From assembly GCA_002387205.1 (NCBI GenBank), contig DGLA01000010.1, positions 570,220 through 634,219 of the forward strand: a stretch of DNA of 64,000 bases, written 5' to 3'. The notes below the pieces were generated by a model. That model did not search any database, was not told where the DNA came from, and saw only the letters and a list, made by a program, of their open reading frames with translations. Origin of the DNA: Stutzerimonas stutzeri. Lineage in GTDB: Bacteria; Pseudomonadota; Gammaproteobacteria; Pseudomonadales; Pseudomonadaceae. The translations under genes were made by a program, and so were the position numbers. Shown piece by piece: positions 1-7,275 of this stretch (the first letter of the stretch is position 1; each line of letters starts with the position of its first letter).

Positions 1-639
1 CAGATCTTCACCAGCCTGTACACAGTGATGGCCGGCTTCGCCCTCGCCTCGCTGATCGCCGTGCCGCTGGGCATCGTCTGCGGCCTGAGCAAGCCGGTGT
101 ACAACGCCATCAACCCCTTGATCCAGGTGTTCAAGCCGGTCTCACCACTCGCCTGGCTGCCGCTGGTGACCATGGTGGTCAGCGCCGTCTATGTCAGTGA
201 GGACCCGCTGTTCGCCAAGTCTTTCGTGAACTCGGCACTCACCGTCGCGCTGTGCTGCCTCTGGCCCACGGTCATCAACACCACCGTTGGCGTGGCCAAT
301 CTGGACAAGGACCTGACCAACGTCAGCCGCGTGCTGCGCCTGTCGCCGCTCAGCCATGTGCGCCGCATCGTCCTGCCGGCTGCCATTCCGATGATCTTCA
401 CCGGCCTGCGACTGTCGCTGGCGACCGGCTGGATGGTGCTGATCGCCGCCGAGATGCTGGCGCAGAACCCGGGCCTCGGGAAGTTCATCTGGGACGAGTT
501 CCAGAACGGCAGCTCCAACTCGCTCGGCCGGATCATGGTCGCGGTGATCGTCATCGGCCTGATCGGCTTCGCCCTGGATCGCATCATGCTGATGCTCCAG
601 CGCCGCGTGAGCTGGGACAAGAACGCAGACCTGCGCTGA
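1..639 (+). CDS. nrtB: Nitrate ABC transporter permease, 5' end outside window
   Basis: Inner-membrane permease of an ABC importer for nitrate/nitrite. The reading frame is open from base 1, so the N-terminus lies outside the window; the first internal start codons (GTG, ATG) at 25-30 are probably not the true start. The 213 visible residues hold several hydrophobic segments and a binding-protein-dependent-transport loop around 'RIVLPAAIP', which contacts the ATPase. The adjoining ATPase gene and the nearby nitrate assimilation genes support nitrate as substrate over taurine or sulfonate. The family is clear; the substrate is inferred from context. Confidence 0.85.
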   Translation, partial: QIFTSLYTVMAGFALASLIAVPLGIVCGLSKPVYNAINPLIQVFKPVSPLAWLPLVTMVVSAVYVSEDPLFAKSFVNSALTVALCCLWPTVINTTVGVANLDKDLTNVSRVLRLSPLSHVRRIVLPAAIPMIFTGLRLSLATGWMVLIAAEMLAQNPGLGKFIWDEFQNGSSNSLGRIMVAVIVIGLIGFALDRIMLMLQRRVSWDKNADLR

Positions 640-649
640 GGAAATAACG

Positions 650-1444
650 ATGAACCCTACCCATCTCGAACTCACCGGCGTCGGCATCAGCTTTCCCACG
701 GACAAGGGACTCTACTGCGCGCTGCAGAACGTCAACCTGCGCATCGCCAAGGGCGAGTTCGTCTCGCTGATCGGCCATTCCGGGTGCGGCAAGTCCACGG
801 TACTGAACATTGTCGCCGGGCTTTACCAGGCCACCACCGGCGGCGTCATCCTCGACGGTCGCGAAGTCAACGAACCGGGCCCGGAGCGCGCGGTGGTGTT
901 CCAGAACCACAGCCTGCTGCCGTGGCTCAGCTGTTACGAGAACGTCGAGCTGGCGGTGCGGGAAGTTTTCAAGGGCCAGAAGAGCAAACGGGAAATGCGC
1001 GACTGGATCGAACACAACCTCGACCTGGTGCACATGACCCATGCCCGCCACAAGCGCCCCAGCGAAATCTCCGGTGGCATGAAGCAGCGCATCGGCATCG
1101 CCCGGGCGCTGGCGATGCAGCCCAAGGTGCTGCTGATGGACGAGCCCTTCGGCGCCCTCGATGCGCTCACCCGCGCGCACCTGCAGGACTCGCTGATGCA
1201 GATCCACGCCGACCTCGGCAACACGGTGATCATGATCACCCACGATGTCGACGAAGCCGTGCTGCTTTCCGACCGCATCGTGATGATGACCAACGGGCCG
1301 TCCGCGACCATCGGCGACATTCTGCGCGTCGACCTGCCACGCCCGCGGGATCGCATGATGCTGGCCCATGACGCCGGCTATCACGCCTGCCGCGCGCAGG
1401 TGCTGGAATTTCTCTACCAGCGCCAGCAGCGGCCTGCTGCCTGA
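650..1444 (+). CDS. nrtD: Nitrate ABC transporter ATP-binding protein
   Basis: Cytoplasmic ATPase (264 aa) that drives the NrtB permease. Visible motifs are Walker A GHSGCGKST (about residue 43), signature SGGMKQR, Walker B LLMDEPFGALD and the H-loop THD. The length fits the short NrtD/NasD type and not NrtC, which has an extra solute-binding domain. It starts 10 bp after nrtB with a GAGG ribosome site, so the two are co-transcribed. The solute-binding protein is not in the window and presumably lies to the left. The symbol is chosen by length and context; related genomes may call it nrtC or nasD. Confidence 0.88.
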   Translation: MNPTHLELTGVGISFPTDKGLYCALQNVNLRIAKGEFVSLIGHSGCGKSTVLNIVAGLYQATTGGVILDGREVNEPGPERAVVFQNHSLLPWLSCYENVELAVREVFKGQKSKREMRDWIEHNLDLVHMTHARHKRPSEISGGMKQRIGIARALAMQPKVLLMDEPFGALDALTRAHLQDSLMQIHADLGNTVIMITHDVDEAVLLSDRIVMMTNGPSATIGDILRVDLPRPRDRMMLAHDAGYHACRAQVLEFLYQRQQRPAA

Positions 1445-1467
1445 ATTCCGAACAGAGGAAGATGCCC

Positions 1468-1692
1468 ATGGAAATATCGATAGCCCTGTCCCTGGCCGCC
1501 TGCCTGGTGTTGCTCGGCAACCATCTCAGTCGAGTCGCAGCCGAGCGGCACCGCAAACGTATCAGCGCACCTGGCACCAGCCGAATGCCATGCGCGGATG
1601 ATCAATCATCGATGAGCGCCTGCAGGGCATCCGCCAGCGCATTACCTGACGAACCCGTGCAATCGACGCAAGGCGGGTCATCCGCAGGCTGA
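1468..1692 (+). CDS. Small hypothetical protein with one membrane segment
   Basis: Possible 74-residue protein. An AGAGGAA ribosome site at 1453-1459 lies 8 bp before the ATG at 1468, which fits better than the ATG at 1462. The N-terminus (MEISIALSLAACLVLLG) looks like a membrane anchor or signal peptide; the rest is polar, with no motif I recognise. It follows nrtD by 23 bp in the same direction and could be the last gene of that operon. The C-terminal half has low complexity and may not be real coding sequence. Confidence 0.35.
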   Translation: MEISIALSLAACLVLLGNHLSRVAAERHRKRISAPGTSRMPCADDQSSMSACRASASALPDEPVQSTQGGSSAG

Positions 1693-1699
1693 ATCCTGT

Positions 1700-1727
1700 T
1701 TGGGCCTGGTGCGCGGACACGTAGAAT
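1700..1727 (+). promoter_or_regulatory. Possible sigma-70 promoter of the thioesterase gene
   Basis: TTGGGC (1700-1705), a 16-bp spacer and TAGAAT (1722-1727), about 60 bp before the thioesterase start. The -35 element is only partly like the consensus. Confidence 0.35.
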
Positions 1728-1785
1728 CCGCGCCCATGTCGCGCCGTTACCCAGCGCCCGGAACAAGCCCAAGCAAGAGAGCACC

Positions 1786-2229
1786 ATGGCCCGCCTGACC
1801 CTCCAGTTTCCCGAAGACCAGTTCTGCTTCAGCACCCAGCTCACCGTACGCATCACCGATATCAATGCTGGCAACCATCTGGCGAACGATTCGATGATCT
1901 CGATGATTTCCGAGGCCCGTGCGCGATTCCTGTTTGCCTATGGCATCGCCGAGACCAGCAAGGACGGGGGTGGCATCATCGTCACCGACCTGGCCACCAC
2001 CTACAGAGCCGAAGCCCATGCACGGGATGCCTTGTTGTTCGAGGTGGGCGTCATGGATTTCAACAAGTACGGCGGCGATATCACCTTTCGCATCACCCGC
2101 CCAGCCGATGGGGTCCTGATTGCCATGGCCAAATCCGGCTTCGTCTTCTACGACTACGTGCAGAGCCGCGTTGTCGCCATGCCTGAGGCGTTTGCCGCTA
2201 AATTCCCGCGCGTGAATTGGATCGACTAG
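1786..2229 (+). CDS. Hotdog-fold acyl-CoA thioesterase family protein
   Basis: 147-residue protein of the 4-hydroxybenzoyl-CoA thioesterase/YbgC-like hotdog superfamily, which hydrolyses acyl-CoA thioesters. The N-terminal 'ITDINAGNHLAND' matches the family's active-site region (D-x-x-x-x-NH), followed by a long helix and strands as expected for a single hotdog domain of this length. It lies alone between the nitrate ABC genes and pfkB. Its stop codon overlaps that of the convergent pfkB gene within the same CTAG. The substrate cannot be told from sequence. Confidence 0.7.
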   Translation: MARLTLQFPEDQFCFSTQLTVRITDINAGNHLANDSMISMISEARARFLFAYGIAETSKDGGGIIVTDLATTYRAEAHARDALLFEVGVMDFNKYGGDITFRITRPADGVLIAMAKSGFVFYDYVQSRVVAMPEAFAAKFPRVNWID

Positions 2230-3164
2230 CCTTGGCCATCCCCGAGCTGCAGCAATCGGAGCACATCCTCGCGGTAGCAAAGCTCGGTACCGGGACGCAT
2301 GACGGTTGCGCTGCCCGCGGCGATACCGAACTGCACGGCCTCTTCGATACTGCGTCCTTCCGCCAGCGCCAGCACGATGGCACCGAGCATGCTGTCGCCC
2401 GCACCCACCGCGCTGACCACAGGGACCCGGGGCGAACGCAGCCGCTGCAGCTGCTCGCCCCAGGCAACCAACGCTCCTTCTGCGCCGAGGGACAGCACTA
2501 TGACCTGCGCACTGCCCTGTGCCAGCAGCAGGCGCAGGGCGTTTTCCTGCTCGGCCTCGCTTGTGATCGAGTAGCCCATGATCGCCGAGAGCTCACTGAG
2601 ACTTGGCTTCATCAGGTATGCACCACCCTGGCGAGCAGCGTAGGCCAGGGGTTCGCCGGACAGATCCACGACCAGCCTTGCACCGATGCGTTGCGCCAGC
2701 AGCAGCAGATCATCGAAGAAACTGACGGGGACGCCTGGCGGAAAGCTCCCGCTCAGCACCAGATACCTAGGCGATGGCTCAAGCGAGGCCAGCGCGTCGA
2801 GACAGCGCGCCAGCTCCTCAGCCGATAGTGATGGGCCAGGCAGTACGAAGCGGTATTGCAGCCCAGTCTCGGACTCGTCCACGGTGAAGCTTTCTCGCGT
2901 GTCACCTGCGATCGGGACCGGTCGATGCACCATGTCCAGCTCATCCAGCGCGCGCTTGAGCAGATCGCCGAAGGGACCGCCCGCGGGATAGACCGCAATT
3001 GCATCGCCACCCAGGGTCTTGACCACCCGAGCGACGTTGATGCCACCACCGCCGGGGTCATGTCGCGGAAACGAACAGCGCAGCTTCTCGGTGCTCGTTA
3101 CGCGGGCGGTGCTGACGGACAGATCCATCGCCGGGTTGAGGGTAAGCGTGGAAATGACAGGCAT
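2226..3164 (-). CDS. pfkB: PfkB-family sugar-phosphate kinase, like 6-phosphofructokinase II
   Basis: 312-residue ribokinase-family enzyme that phosphorylates a sugar phosphate with ATP. The N-terminal part reads like E. coli PfkB: 'TLTLNPAMDL', 'EKLRC' and the substrate loop 'PGGGGINVARV'. FruK-type 1-phosphofructokinases usually have an AGKGINVA loop instead. The C-terminal 'SAVGAGDSMLGA' carries the catalytic Asp and anion hole. The ATG has a good GAGGAG ribosome site. It is transcribed away from nasA, with no sugar uptake genes nearby. Many pseudomonads lack 6-phosphofructokinase, so the substrate (fructose-6-P, tagatose-6-P or fructose-1-P) should be checked. Confidence 0.8.
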   Translation of the reverse strand: MPVISTLTLNPAMDLSVSTARVTSTEKLRCSFPRHDPGGGGINVARVVKTLGGDAIAVYPAGGPFGDLLKRALDELDMVHRPVPIAGDTRESFTVDESETGLQYRFVLPGPSLSAEELARCLDALASLEPSPRYLVLSGSFPPGVPVSFFDDLLLLAQRIGARLVVDLSGEPLAYAARQGGAYLMKPSLSELSAIMGYSITSEAEQENALRLLLAQGSAQVIVLSLGAEGALVAWGEQLQRLRSPRVPVVSAVGAGDSMLGAIVLALAEGRSIEEAVQFGIAAGSATVMRPGTELCYREDVLRLLQLGDGQG

Positions 3165-3255
3165 TGATCACTCCTCGAGTTGTTCTGCCCAAGACTACAT
3201 CAGCCAAAACGGCTGCATTGTTTACAGTCAGCATCGCCCCGAGATGGATCGGAGC

Positions 3256-3272
3256 TGCGCGATCATTGTGCA
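3256..3272 (+). promoter_or_regulatory. NtrC-like binding site upstream of nasA
   Basis: TGCGCGATCATTGTGCA matches 10 of the 12 specified positions of the NtrC enhancer consensus TGCACC-N5-GGTGCA. It lies about 65 bp upstream of the -24/-12 promoter. Another half-site (TGCACGTGCA) overlaps to the right. Judged by eye only. Confidence 0.4.
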
Positions 3273-3334
3273 CGTGCAGTCCTTTCAAGCTCTTGTTGTA
3301 ACTCTGACCCGCACAGAACGCCTGTTGAACAGAC

Positions 3335-3350
3335 TGGCACGCTAGATGCT
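3335..3350 (+). promoter_or_regulatory. Sigma-54 promoter of nasA
   Basis: TGGCACG-CTAG-ATGCT matches TGGCACG-N4-TTGCW with one mismatch and has the required 10 bases between GG and GC. Transcription should start near 3361, just before the leader hairpin. It implies activation by NtrC under nitrogen limitation. Confidence 0.65.
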
Positions 3351-3360
3351 TCACGTTGGG

Positions 3361-3393
3361 TACGGTAGGCCAACGGCGGTCTCCACCTTAGAC
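3361..3393 (+). promoter_or_regulatory. nasA leader: NasT/ANTAR-type antiterminator hairpin
   Basis: A hairpin with stem AGGCC/GGTCT (3367-3371 and 3378-3382) carries the six-base loop AACGGC, with A at position 1 and G at position 4. That is the recognised feature of RNAs bound by ANTAR antiterminators such as NasT/NasR. The following CCTT/AAGG pairing (3385-3397) may be the second hairpin and would compete with the terminator stem. The nirB leader has the near-identical loop AACGAC. Confidence 0.55.
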
Positions 3394-3449
3394 AAAGGCG
3401 TCGCAACATTCCTGCTCCGGTAGGTGTGTCGCGGCGCCTTTTTATTTTC
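3394..3449 (+). terminator. Attenuator terminator in the nasA leader
   Basis: AAAGGCGTCGC (3394-3404) pairs with GCGGCGCCTTT (3431-3441) with one G-U pair, followed by TTTTTATTTT. It ends about 55 bp before the nasA ATG, so it must be read through for expression. Confidence 0.7.
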
Positions 3450-3504
3450 GCCTCGAAGCTGGGGCGGCCCCCTTCGCCCACGATGAACGCCTGGAGCCTC
3501 TCCA

Positions 3505-4716
3505 ATGAGTATCAGTTTCTGGAAAGCCGGCCACACGCCGACACTGTTCTCCGCCTTTCTCTATTTCGACCTGAGCTTCATGGTCTGGTATGTGCTTGGC
3601 CCCATGGGCGTGCAAATCGCCGCCGACCTGGGCCTGACCACGCAACAGCGCGCTTTCATGGTCGCCACACCGATTCTCTCCGGCGCCATACTTCGCCTCG
3701 TTCTGGGTATGCTCGCGGACCGAACCTCGCCGAAAACCGCGGGCCTGTTCGGGCAGATCGTGGTGATCGCGGCGCTCTTCATCGCCTGGCTGAACGGCAT
3801 CCACAGCTACGAGCAAGCGCTGCTGCTGGGCCTGTTCCTCGGCATGGCGGGCGCGTCCTTTGCCGTCGCGCTGCCGCTCGCCTCGCAGTGGTATCCGCCA
3901 CAGCATCAGGGCAAGGCCATGGGTATCGCCGGTGCGGGCAACTCCGGGACGGTCTTCGCGGCCCTTTTCGCGCCCGTTCTGGCAACGATGTTCGGCTGGA
4001 CCAACGTCTTCGGCCTGGCGCTGATCCCGCTGGTGCTCACGCTGATCATCTTCGCGACGTTTGCCAGAAATGCTCCTAATCGCCCTGCCCCGAAATCCTT
4101 TGCCGACTACATGAAGGCCTTGGGCGATCGCGACAGCTGGTGGTTCATGTTCTTCTACAGCGTGACCTTCGGTGGCTTCCTCGGCCTGGCCAGCACCCTG
4201 CCCGGCTACTTTCATGACCAGTACGCCTTCGATCCGGTCAAAGCTGGCTACTACACCGCCGCCTGCGTATTTGCCGGCAGCCTGCTGCGCCCGCTCGGGG
4301 GCGCGCTTGCGGATCGCATCGGCGGTATTCGTTCGCTGCTGGTGATGTACACCGTCGCAGCGATCTGTCTGTTCGTGGTCGGCTTCAACCTGCCGAGCTC
4401 GACCGCCGCTCTGGCGCTATTCGTGGTGGCGATGCTCAGCCTGGGTGCGGGCAACGGAGCGGTGTTCCAGCTAGTGCCACAGCGCTTCAACAAGGAAATC
4501 GGCGTAATGACCGGACTGGTCGGCATGGCCGGTGGCATCGGCGGCTTTCTGCTGACCGCAGGCCTGGGCGCCGTCAAGCAGGCCACGGGCGATTACCAGC
4601 TGGGCCTGTGGCTGTTCGCCAGCCTGGGTGCGCTCGCATGGTTCGGGCTCTATGGCGTCAAGCGCCGCTGGAGGACCACCTGGGGTTCTGCTGCGATGAC
4701 GGCGGCAAGGGTTTAA
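3505..4716 (+). CDS. nasA: MFS nitrate/nitrite transporter
   Basis: 403-residue major-facilitator protein with about 12 membrane segments, of the NarK/NasA nitrate porter family, importing nitrate for assimilation. Family features include 'FDLSFMVWYVLGPMG' in the first helix, the glycine-rich nitrate signatures 'GMAGASFAVALPLASQWY' and 'GAGNSGTVFAAL', and a second set near 'AGNGAVFQLVP' and 'GMAGGIGGFLL'. The order nasA, phosphatase/kinase, nirB matches PAO1. It begins a unit controlled by the leader just upstream. With the ABC genes at the left edge, the organism has two nitrate importers. Confidence 0.93.
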   Translation: MSISFWKAGHTPTLFSAFLYFDLSFMVWYVLGPMGVQIAADLGLTTQQRAFMVATPILSGAILRLVLGMLADRTSPKTAGLFGQIVVIAALFIAWLNGIHSYEQALLLGLFLGMAGASFAVALPLASQWYPPQHQGKAMGIAGAGNSGTVFAALFAPVLATMFGWTNVFGLALIPLVLTLIIFATFARNAPNRPAPKSFADYMKALGDRDSWWFMFFYSVTFGGFLGLASTLPGYFHDQYAFDPVKAGYYTAACVFAGSLLRPLGGALADRIGGIRSLLVMYTVAAICLFVVGFNLPSSTAALALFVVAMLSLGAGNGAVFQLVPQRFNKEIGVMTGLVGMAGGIGGFLLTAGLGAVKQATGDYQLGLWLFASLGALAWFGLYGVKRRWRTTWGSAAMTAARV

Positions 4717-4720
4717 GAGC

Positions 4721-4861
4721 AGCTGGAAGCTGAAAGCTGGAAGCTGGGAGCCAGGGCTCTGGGCTCTGGGCTCTGGGCTCCTGACTTTGGCTTTGGCTTT
4801 GGCTTTGGCTTTGGCTTTGGCTTCAAGCTTCAAGCTTCAAGCTTCAAGCTTCAAGCTTCAA
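4721..4861 (+). repeat. Tandem short repeats between nasA and the phosphatase/kinase gene
   Basis: Nearly the whole gap is repeat. It starts with a 7-bp periodic run (4721-4783) of AGCTGGA-like units passing into GCTCTGG units. Six perfect copies of TTTGGC follow (4786-4821), then five of TTCAAGC with a partial sixth (4822-4861). The left AAGCTGG-type units and right CTTCAAG-type units are roughly inverted, so the array could fold into a long imperfect hairpin and end nasA transcription. Copy number may vary by slippage. Confidence 0.9.
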
Positions 4862-4895
4862 AACTACCGACATCCAACTCACCAAGGATCCTTCC

Positions 4896-6569
4896 ATGCC
4901 CCTGACCCTTTCCTTCGGCGAAGCCAGCGCAACCGGCCCCCGTGAGGAGAATCAGGACGCGCTGCGGATCGTCACGCCAACGCCCGGGCTTGCCGCGAGC
5001 AAGGGCGCGCTGTTTGCGATTGCCGACGGCGTTAGCCAGTGCGCCGATGGCGGCCTGGCGGCAAGGGCGACCTTGCAGGCGCTGGCCACCGATTACTACG
5101 CCACGCCGGAAACCTGGACCGTCGCGCAGTCCCTCGACCGGATACTGGTTGCCCACAATCGCTGGCTGCAGGCCAACGGTGGTGGGCAGCCGCTGCTGAC
5201 CACCTTGACCGCACTGGTGTTGCGCGGCCGTCGCTTCACCCTCGCCCATGTCGGCGACTGTCGCGCCTATCGCTGGCTCGATGGCGAGCTGCAGCGGCTC
5301 AGCGAAGACCATGTCTGGGAACAACCAGGCATGCAGCACGTGCTCAAGCGTGCCATGGGGCTGGACCAGCATCTGGTGGTGGATTATCTCGACGGCGAGC
5401 TGCGCCTCGGCGAATTCTTCTTGCTGCTCAGCGATGGCGTCTGGGCGAGCATTACCGAAGGTGATATCAAGAACGTCCTGAGCGCCGAACCGGATCTGTC
5501 CAGCGCGGCCAGAACGTTGGTCAATCTTGCCCACCAGACCGGCAGCCAGGACAACGCCAGCGCGTTGTTGCTGCGGGTCGACGAACTGCCGGAAGCGGCG
5601 CTGGCCGATTCGTTCGCGCAGCTGCCGGAGTGGCCCTTGCCACCCAAGTTACGTCCCGGCCAGGTATTCGAAGGCTGGCACGTGGAATCGCTGCTGGCCG
5701 AGTCGCGTCAGTCGTTGATCTACCGGGTGCAGGATCAGCAGGGCCAACCCTGGTTGCTGAAAACACTGCCGGCCAGCCGTGACGATGAACCCGAAGCCGG
5801 GCCGGCCCTGTTACAGGAAGAATGGTTTCTGCGCCGCGTCGCCGGCCGTGCCTTTCCCGAAGTCCATGGACTGGCCCAGCGCCAGCATTTGTATTACGTG
5901 CAGCGTGAATACAGCGGCCAGACCCTCGCCCGGCAATTCAACCTGCAAGGCCCGATGGAGATCGCCGATTGGCTGCAGCTGGCGCCACGCCTGATCCGGG
6001 CACTGGGCATGTTGCACCGGCGCAACATCCTGCACCGCGATATCAAGCCGGATAATCTTCATCTCGGCGATGACGGCGAGCTGCGCCTGCTGGATTTCGG
6101 CCTCGCCTATTGCCCGGGTCTGTCCCGGGACCTGCCGCATCATCTTCCGGGTACGCCAAGCTATATCGCACCGGAAGCCTTTAACGGCGAGGCCCCGAGT
6201 CGGGAGCAGGACCTCTATGCAGCAGGCGTCACCCTCTATTTCCTGCTGACCGGCCGTTTCCCCTACGGCGAAGTCGAGGCTTTTCAACGGCCCTGTTTCG
6301 GATTGCCGGTGCCGGCCAGTCGCTACCGGCCCGACCTGCCGCAATGGCTGGATGACATGCTTAGGCGCGCCGTCGCGGCCGATCCCGCGCACCGTTTCGA
6401 AACCGCAGAAGAATGGCTGCTGACGCTGGAACAGGGCGAGCGCCTGGCCAGCAGCACGCATAAGCTGCCGCTGCTCGAACGCGAGCCGCTGAAGGTCTGG
6501 CGCGGTCTCGCGCTGATCTCACTGCTGCTGAATCTGGTGCTGCTGGTGTGGCTGGCGAAAGGCAGCTAG
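4896..6569 (+). CDS. Fused PP2C phosphatase and Ser/Thr kinase, membrane-anchored
   Basis: 557 residues with two opposing activities. Residues 1-240 are a PP2C phosphatase with metal-binding motifs 'REENQD', 'IADGVS', 'HVGDCRAYR', 'LLLSDGVW' and 'DNASALLL'. Residues 255-515 are a protein kinase with Lys near 289, HRDIKPDN near 379, DFG near 400 and the APE-like 'APEAF'. The glycine loop is degenerate (LLAESRQS). A single helix at about 533-553 anchors the C-terminus. Homologues sit between nasA and nirB in other pseudomonads (PA1782 in PAO1, from memory), suggesting a role in nitrate assimilation; its target is unknown. Confidence 0.9.
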   Translation: MPLTLSFGEASATGPREENQDALRIVTPTPGLAASKGALFAIADGVSQCADGGLAARATLQALATDYYATPETWTVAQSLDRILVAHNRWLQANGGGQPLLTTLTALVLRGRRFTLAHVGDCRAYRWLDGELQRLSEDHVWEQPGMQHVLKRAMGLDQHLVVDYLDGELRLGEFFLLLSDGVWASITEGDIKNVLSAEPDLSSAARTLVNLAHQTGSQDNASALLLRVDELPEAALADSFAQLPEWPLPPKLRPGQVFEGWHVESLLAESRQSLIYRVQDQQGQPWLLKTLPASRDDEPEAGPALLQEEWFLRRVAGRAFPEVHGLAQRQHLYYVQREYSGQTLARQFNLQGPMEIADWLQLAPRLIRALGMLHRRNILHRDIKPDNLHLGDDGELRLLDFGLAYCPGLSRDLPHHLPGTPSYIAPEAFNGEAPSREQDLYAAGVTLYFLLTGRFPYGEVEAFQRPCFGLPVPASRYRPDLPQWLDDMLRRAVAADPAHRFETAEEWLLTLEQGERLASSTHKLPLLEREPLKVWRGLALISLLLNLVLLVWLAKGS

Positions 6570-6583
6570 CCATAGCGGACCGA

Positions 6584-7129
6584 TCAGCGTCGAACGATCA
6601 AACCCTGGCGCGCGACACGGGTGAGCTGGCGCACGCAATCATCAAGGCACTCAGCGCTTGGCGCCTGGATTACGGCCAGGTCGAAACTGTTGGAGGCAAA
6701 CGGCGCCAGCGACTCATCGGCACCGGTGAACTGAACCTGAAAGGCGCGCGGTTTGCCCCAGCGCTTCGGCCAGCCGTCCAGATAGCGCAACAGCGAGCAT
6801 TGATGGCTTCCGCCAAGAAGGATTTTCGGGTTGCTGCGGACCAGCCCACTGGTAATAGGGGCCAAACGTAGAGGTGCGTGTTGCAGTGCATTCATTGGAG
6901 AAAAGTCCCGCCTCAAGAATTCCGCTGGGCAGCGGTGGGAGGCGACACCGAACCAGCGCTTTAGCGGTATTTCGAAGCCTTGGCTCCAGGCGCCCCGCAA
7001 GTAGCTGACTAAATCGGCGCATGGGCTGAACAATAGAAAAGCGGCACGGCGGCTGTCAACGACCAATTTCCGGCAGGCTTTGGTGCCGGTCTGCACCAGT
7101 GCTGCGCATAGCGCTTCATCAGGGTGCAA
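6584..7129 (-). CDS. Hypothetical protein, possibly related to a methyltransferase fold
   Basis: 181-residue reading frame on the opposite strand to its neighbours. It opens with TTG and has an AAGGAA ribosome site upstream; no in-frame ATG lies nearby. The C-terminal part (NSFDLAVIQ, then RQLTRVARQGLIVRR) resembles the end of class I methyltransferase domains, but no S-adenosylmethionine-binding GxGxG motif is visible, so any activity is doubtful. It converges with the phosphatase/kinase gene, and its 5' end overlaps the NtrC-like site of the nirB promoter. I do not recognise the family. Confidence 0.5.
   Translation of the reverse strand: MHPDEALCAALVQTGTKACRKLVVDSRRAAFLLFSPCADLVSYLRGAWSQGFEIPLKRWFGVASHRCPAEFLRRDFSPMNALQHAPLRLAPITSGLVRSNPKILLGGSHQCSLLRYLDGWPKRWGKPRAFQVQFTGADESLAPFASNSFDLAVIQAPSAECLDDCVRQLTRVARQGLIVRR
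7092..7108 (+). promoter_or_regulatory. NtrC-like binding site upstream of nirB
   Basis: TGCACCAGTGCTGCGCA matches 10 of 12 specified positions of TGCACC-N5-GGTGCA, about 85 bp before the sigma-54 promoter. It lies within the start of the opposing hypothetical gene. Judged by eye. Confidence 0.4.
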
Positions 7130-7191
7130 TGAATCGCAAATTCCTTCTGCATAACTGCAGCTAAACCCCTGCCATCACTGAAGTGTCAGGT

Positions 7192-7207
7192 TGGCACAGC
7201 CTCTGCA
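7192..7207 (+). promoter_or_regulatory. Sigma-54 promoter of nirB
   Basis: TGGCACA-GCCT-CTGCA has GG at 7193-7194 and GC at 7205-7206, ten bases apart, close to the TGGCACG-N4-TTGCW consensus. Expected start is near 7218, just before the leader hairpin. It pairs with the equivalent promoter of nasA. Confidence 0.65.
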
Positions 7208-7228
7208 TCAGCAGCGTTACATAGGCTG

Positions 7229-7264
7229 GACCTTCAACGACGAGGGTCGGGCTCCGAATACGGA
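7229..7264 (+). promoter_or_regulatory. nirB leader: NasT/ANTAR-type antiterminator hairpins
   Basis: Hairpin 1 is GACCTTC/GAGGGTC (7229-7235 and 7242-7248), a 7-bp stem including one G-U pair. Its six-base loop AACGAC has A1 and G4 as in ANTAR target RNAs. Hairpin 2 is TCCG/CGGA (7253-7264) with loop AATA, shorter than the usual hexaloop. The known mechanism is that NasT bound here stops the downstream terminator from forming when nitrate or nitrite frees NasT from NasS. Confidence 0.65.
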
Positions 7265-7275
7265 AAGACAAGGAC

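Noticed and set aside
4471..4833. Minus-strand frame with repeated Lys-Ala
   Set aside because: It is a translation of the TTTGGC repeat and antisense nasA; no ribosome site or family.
4720..4861. CRISPR-like array
   Set aside because: Units are 6-7 bp with no unique spacers; it is a tandem short repeat.
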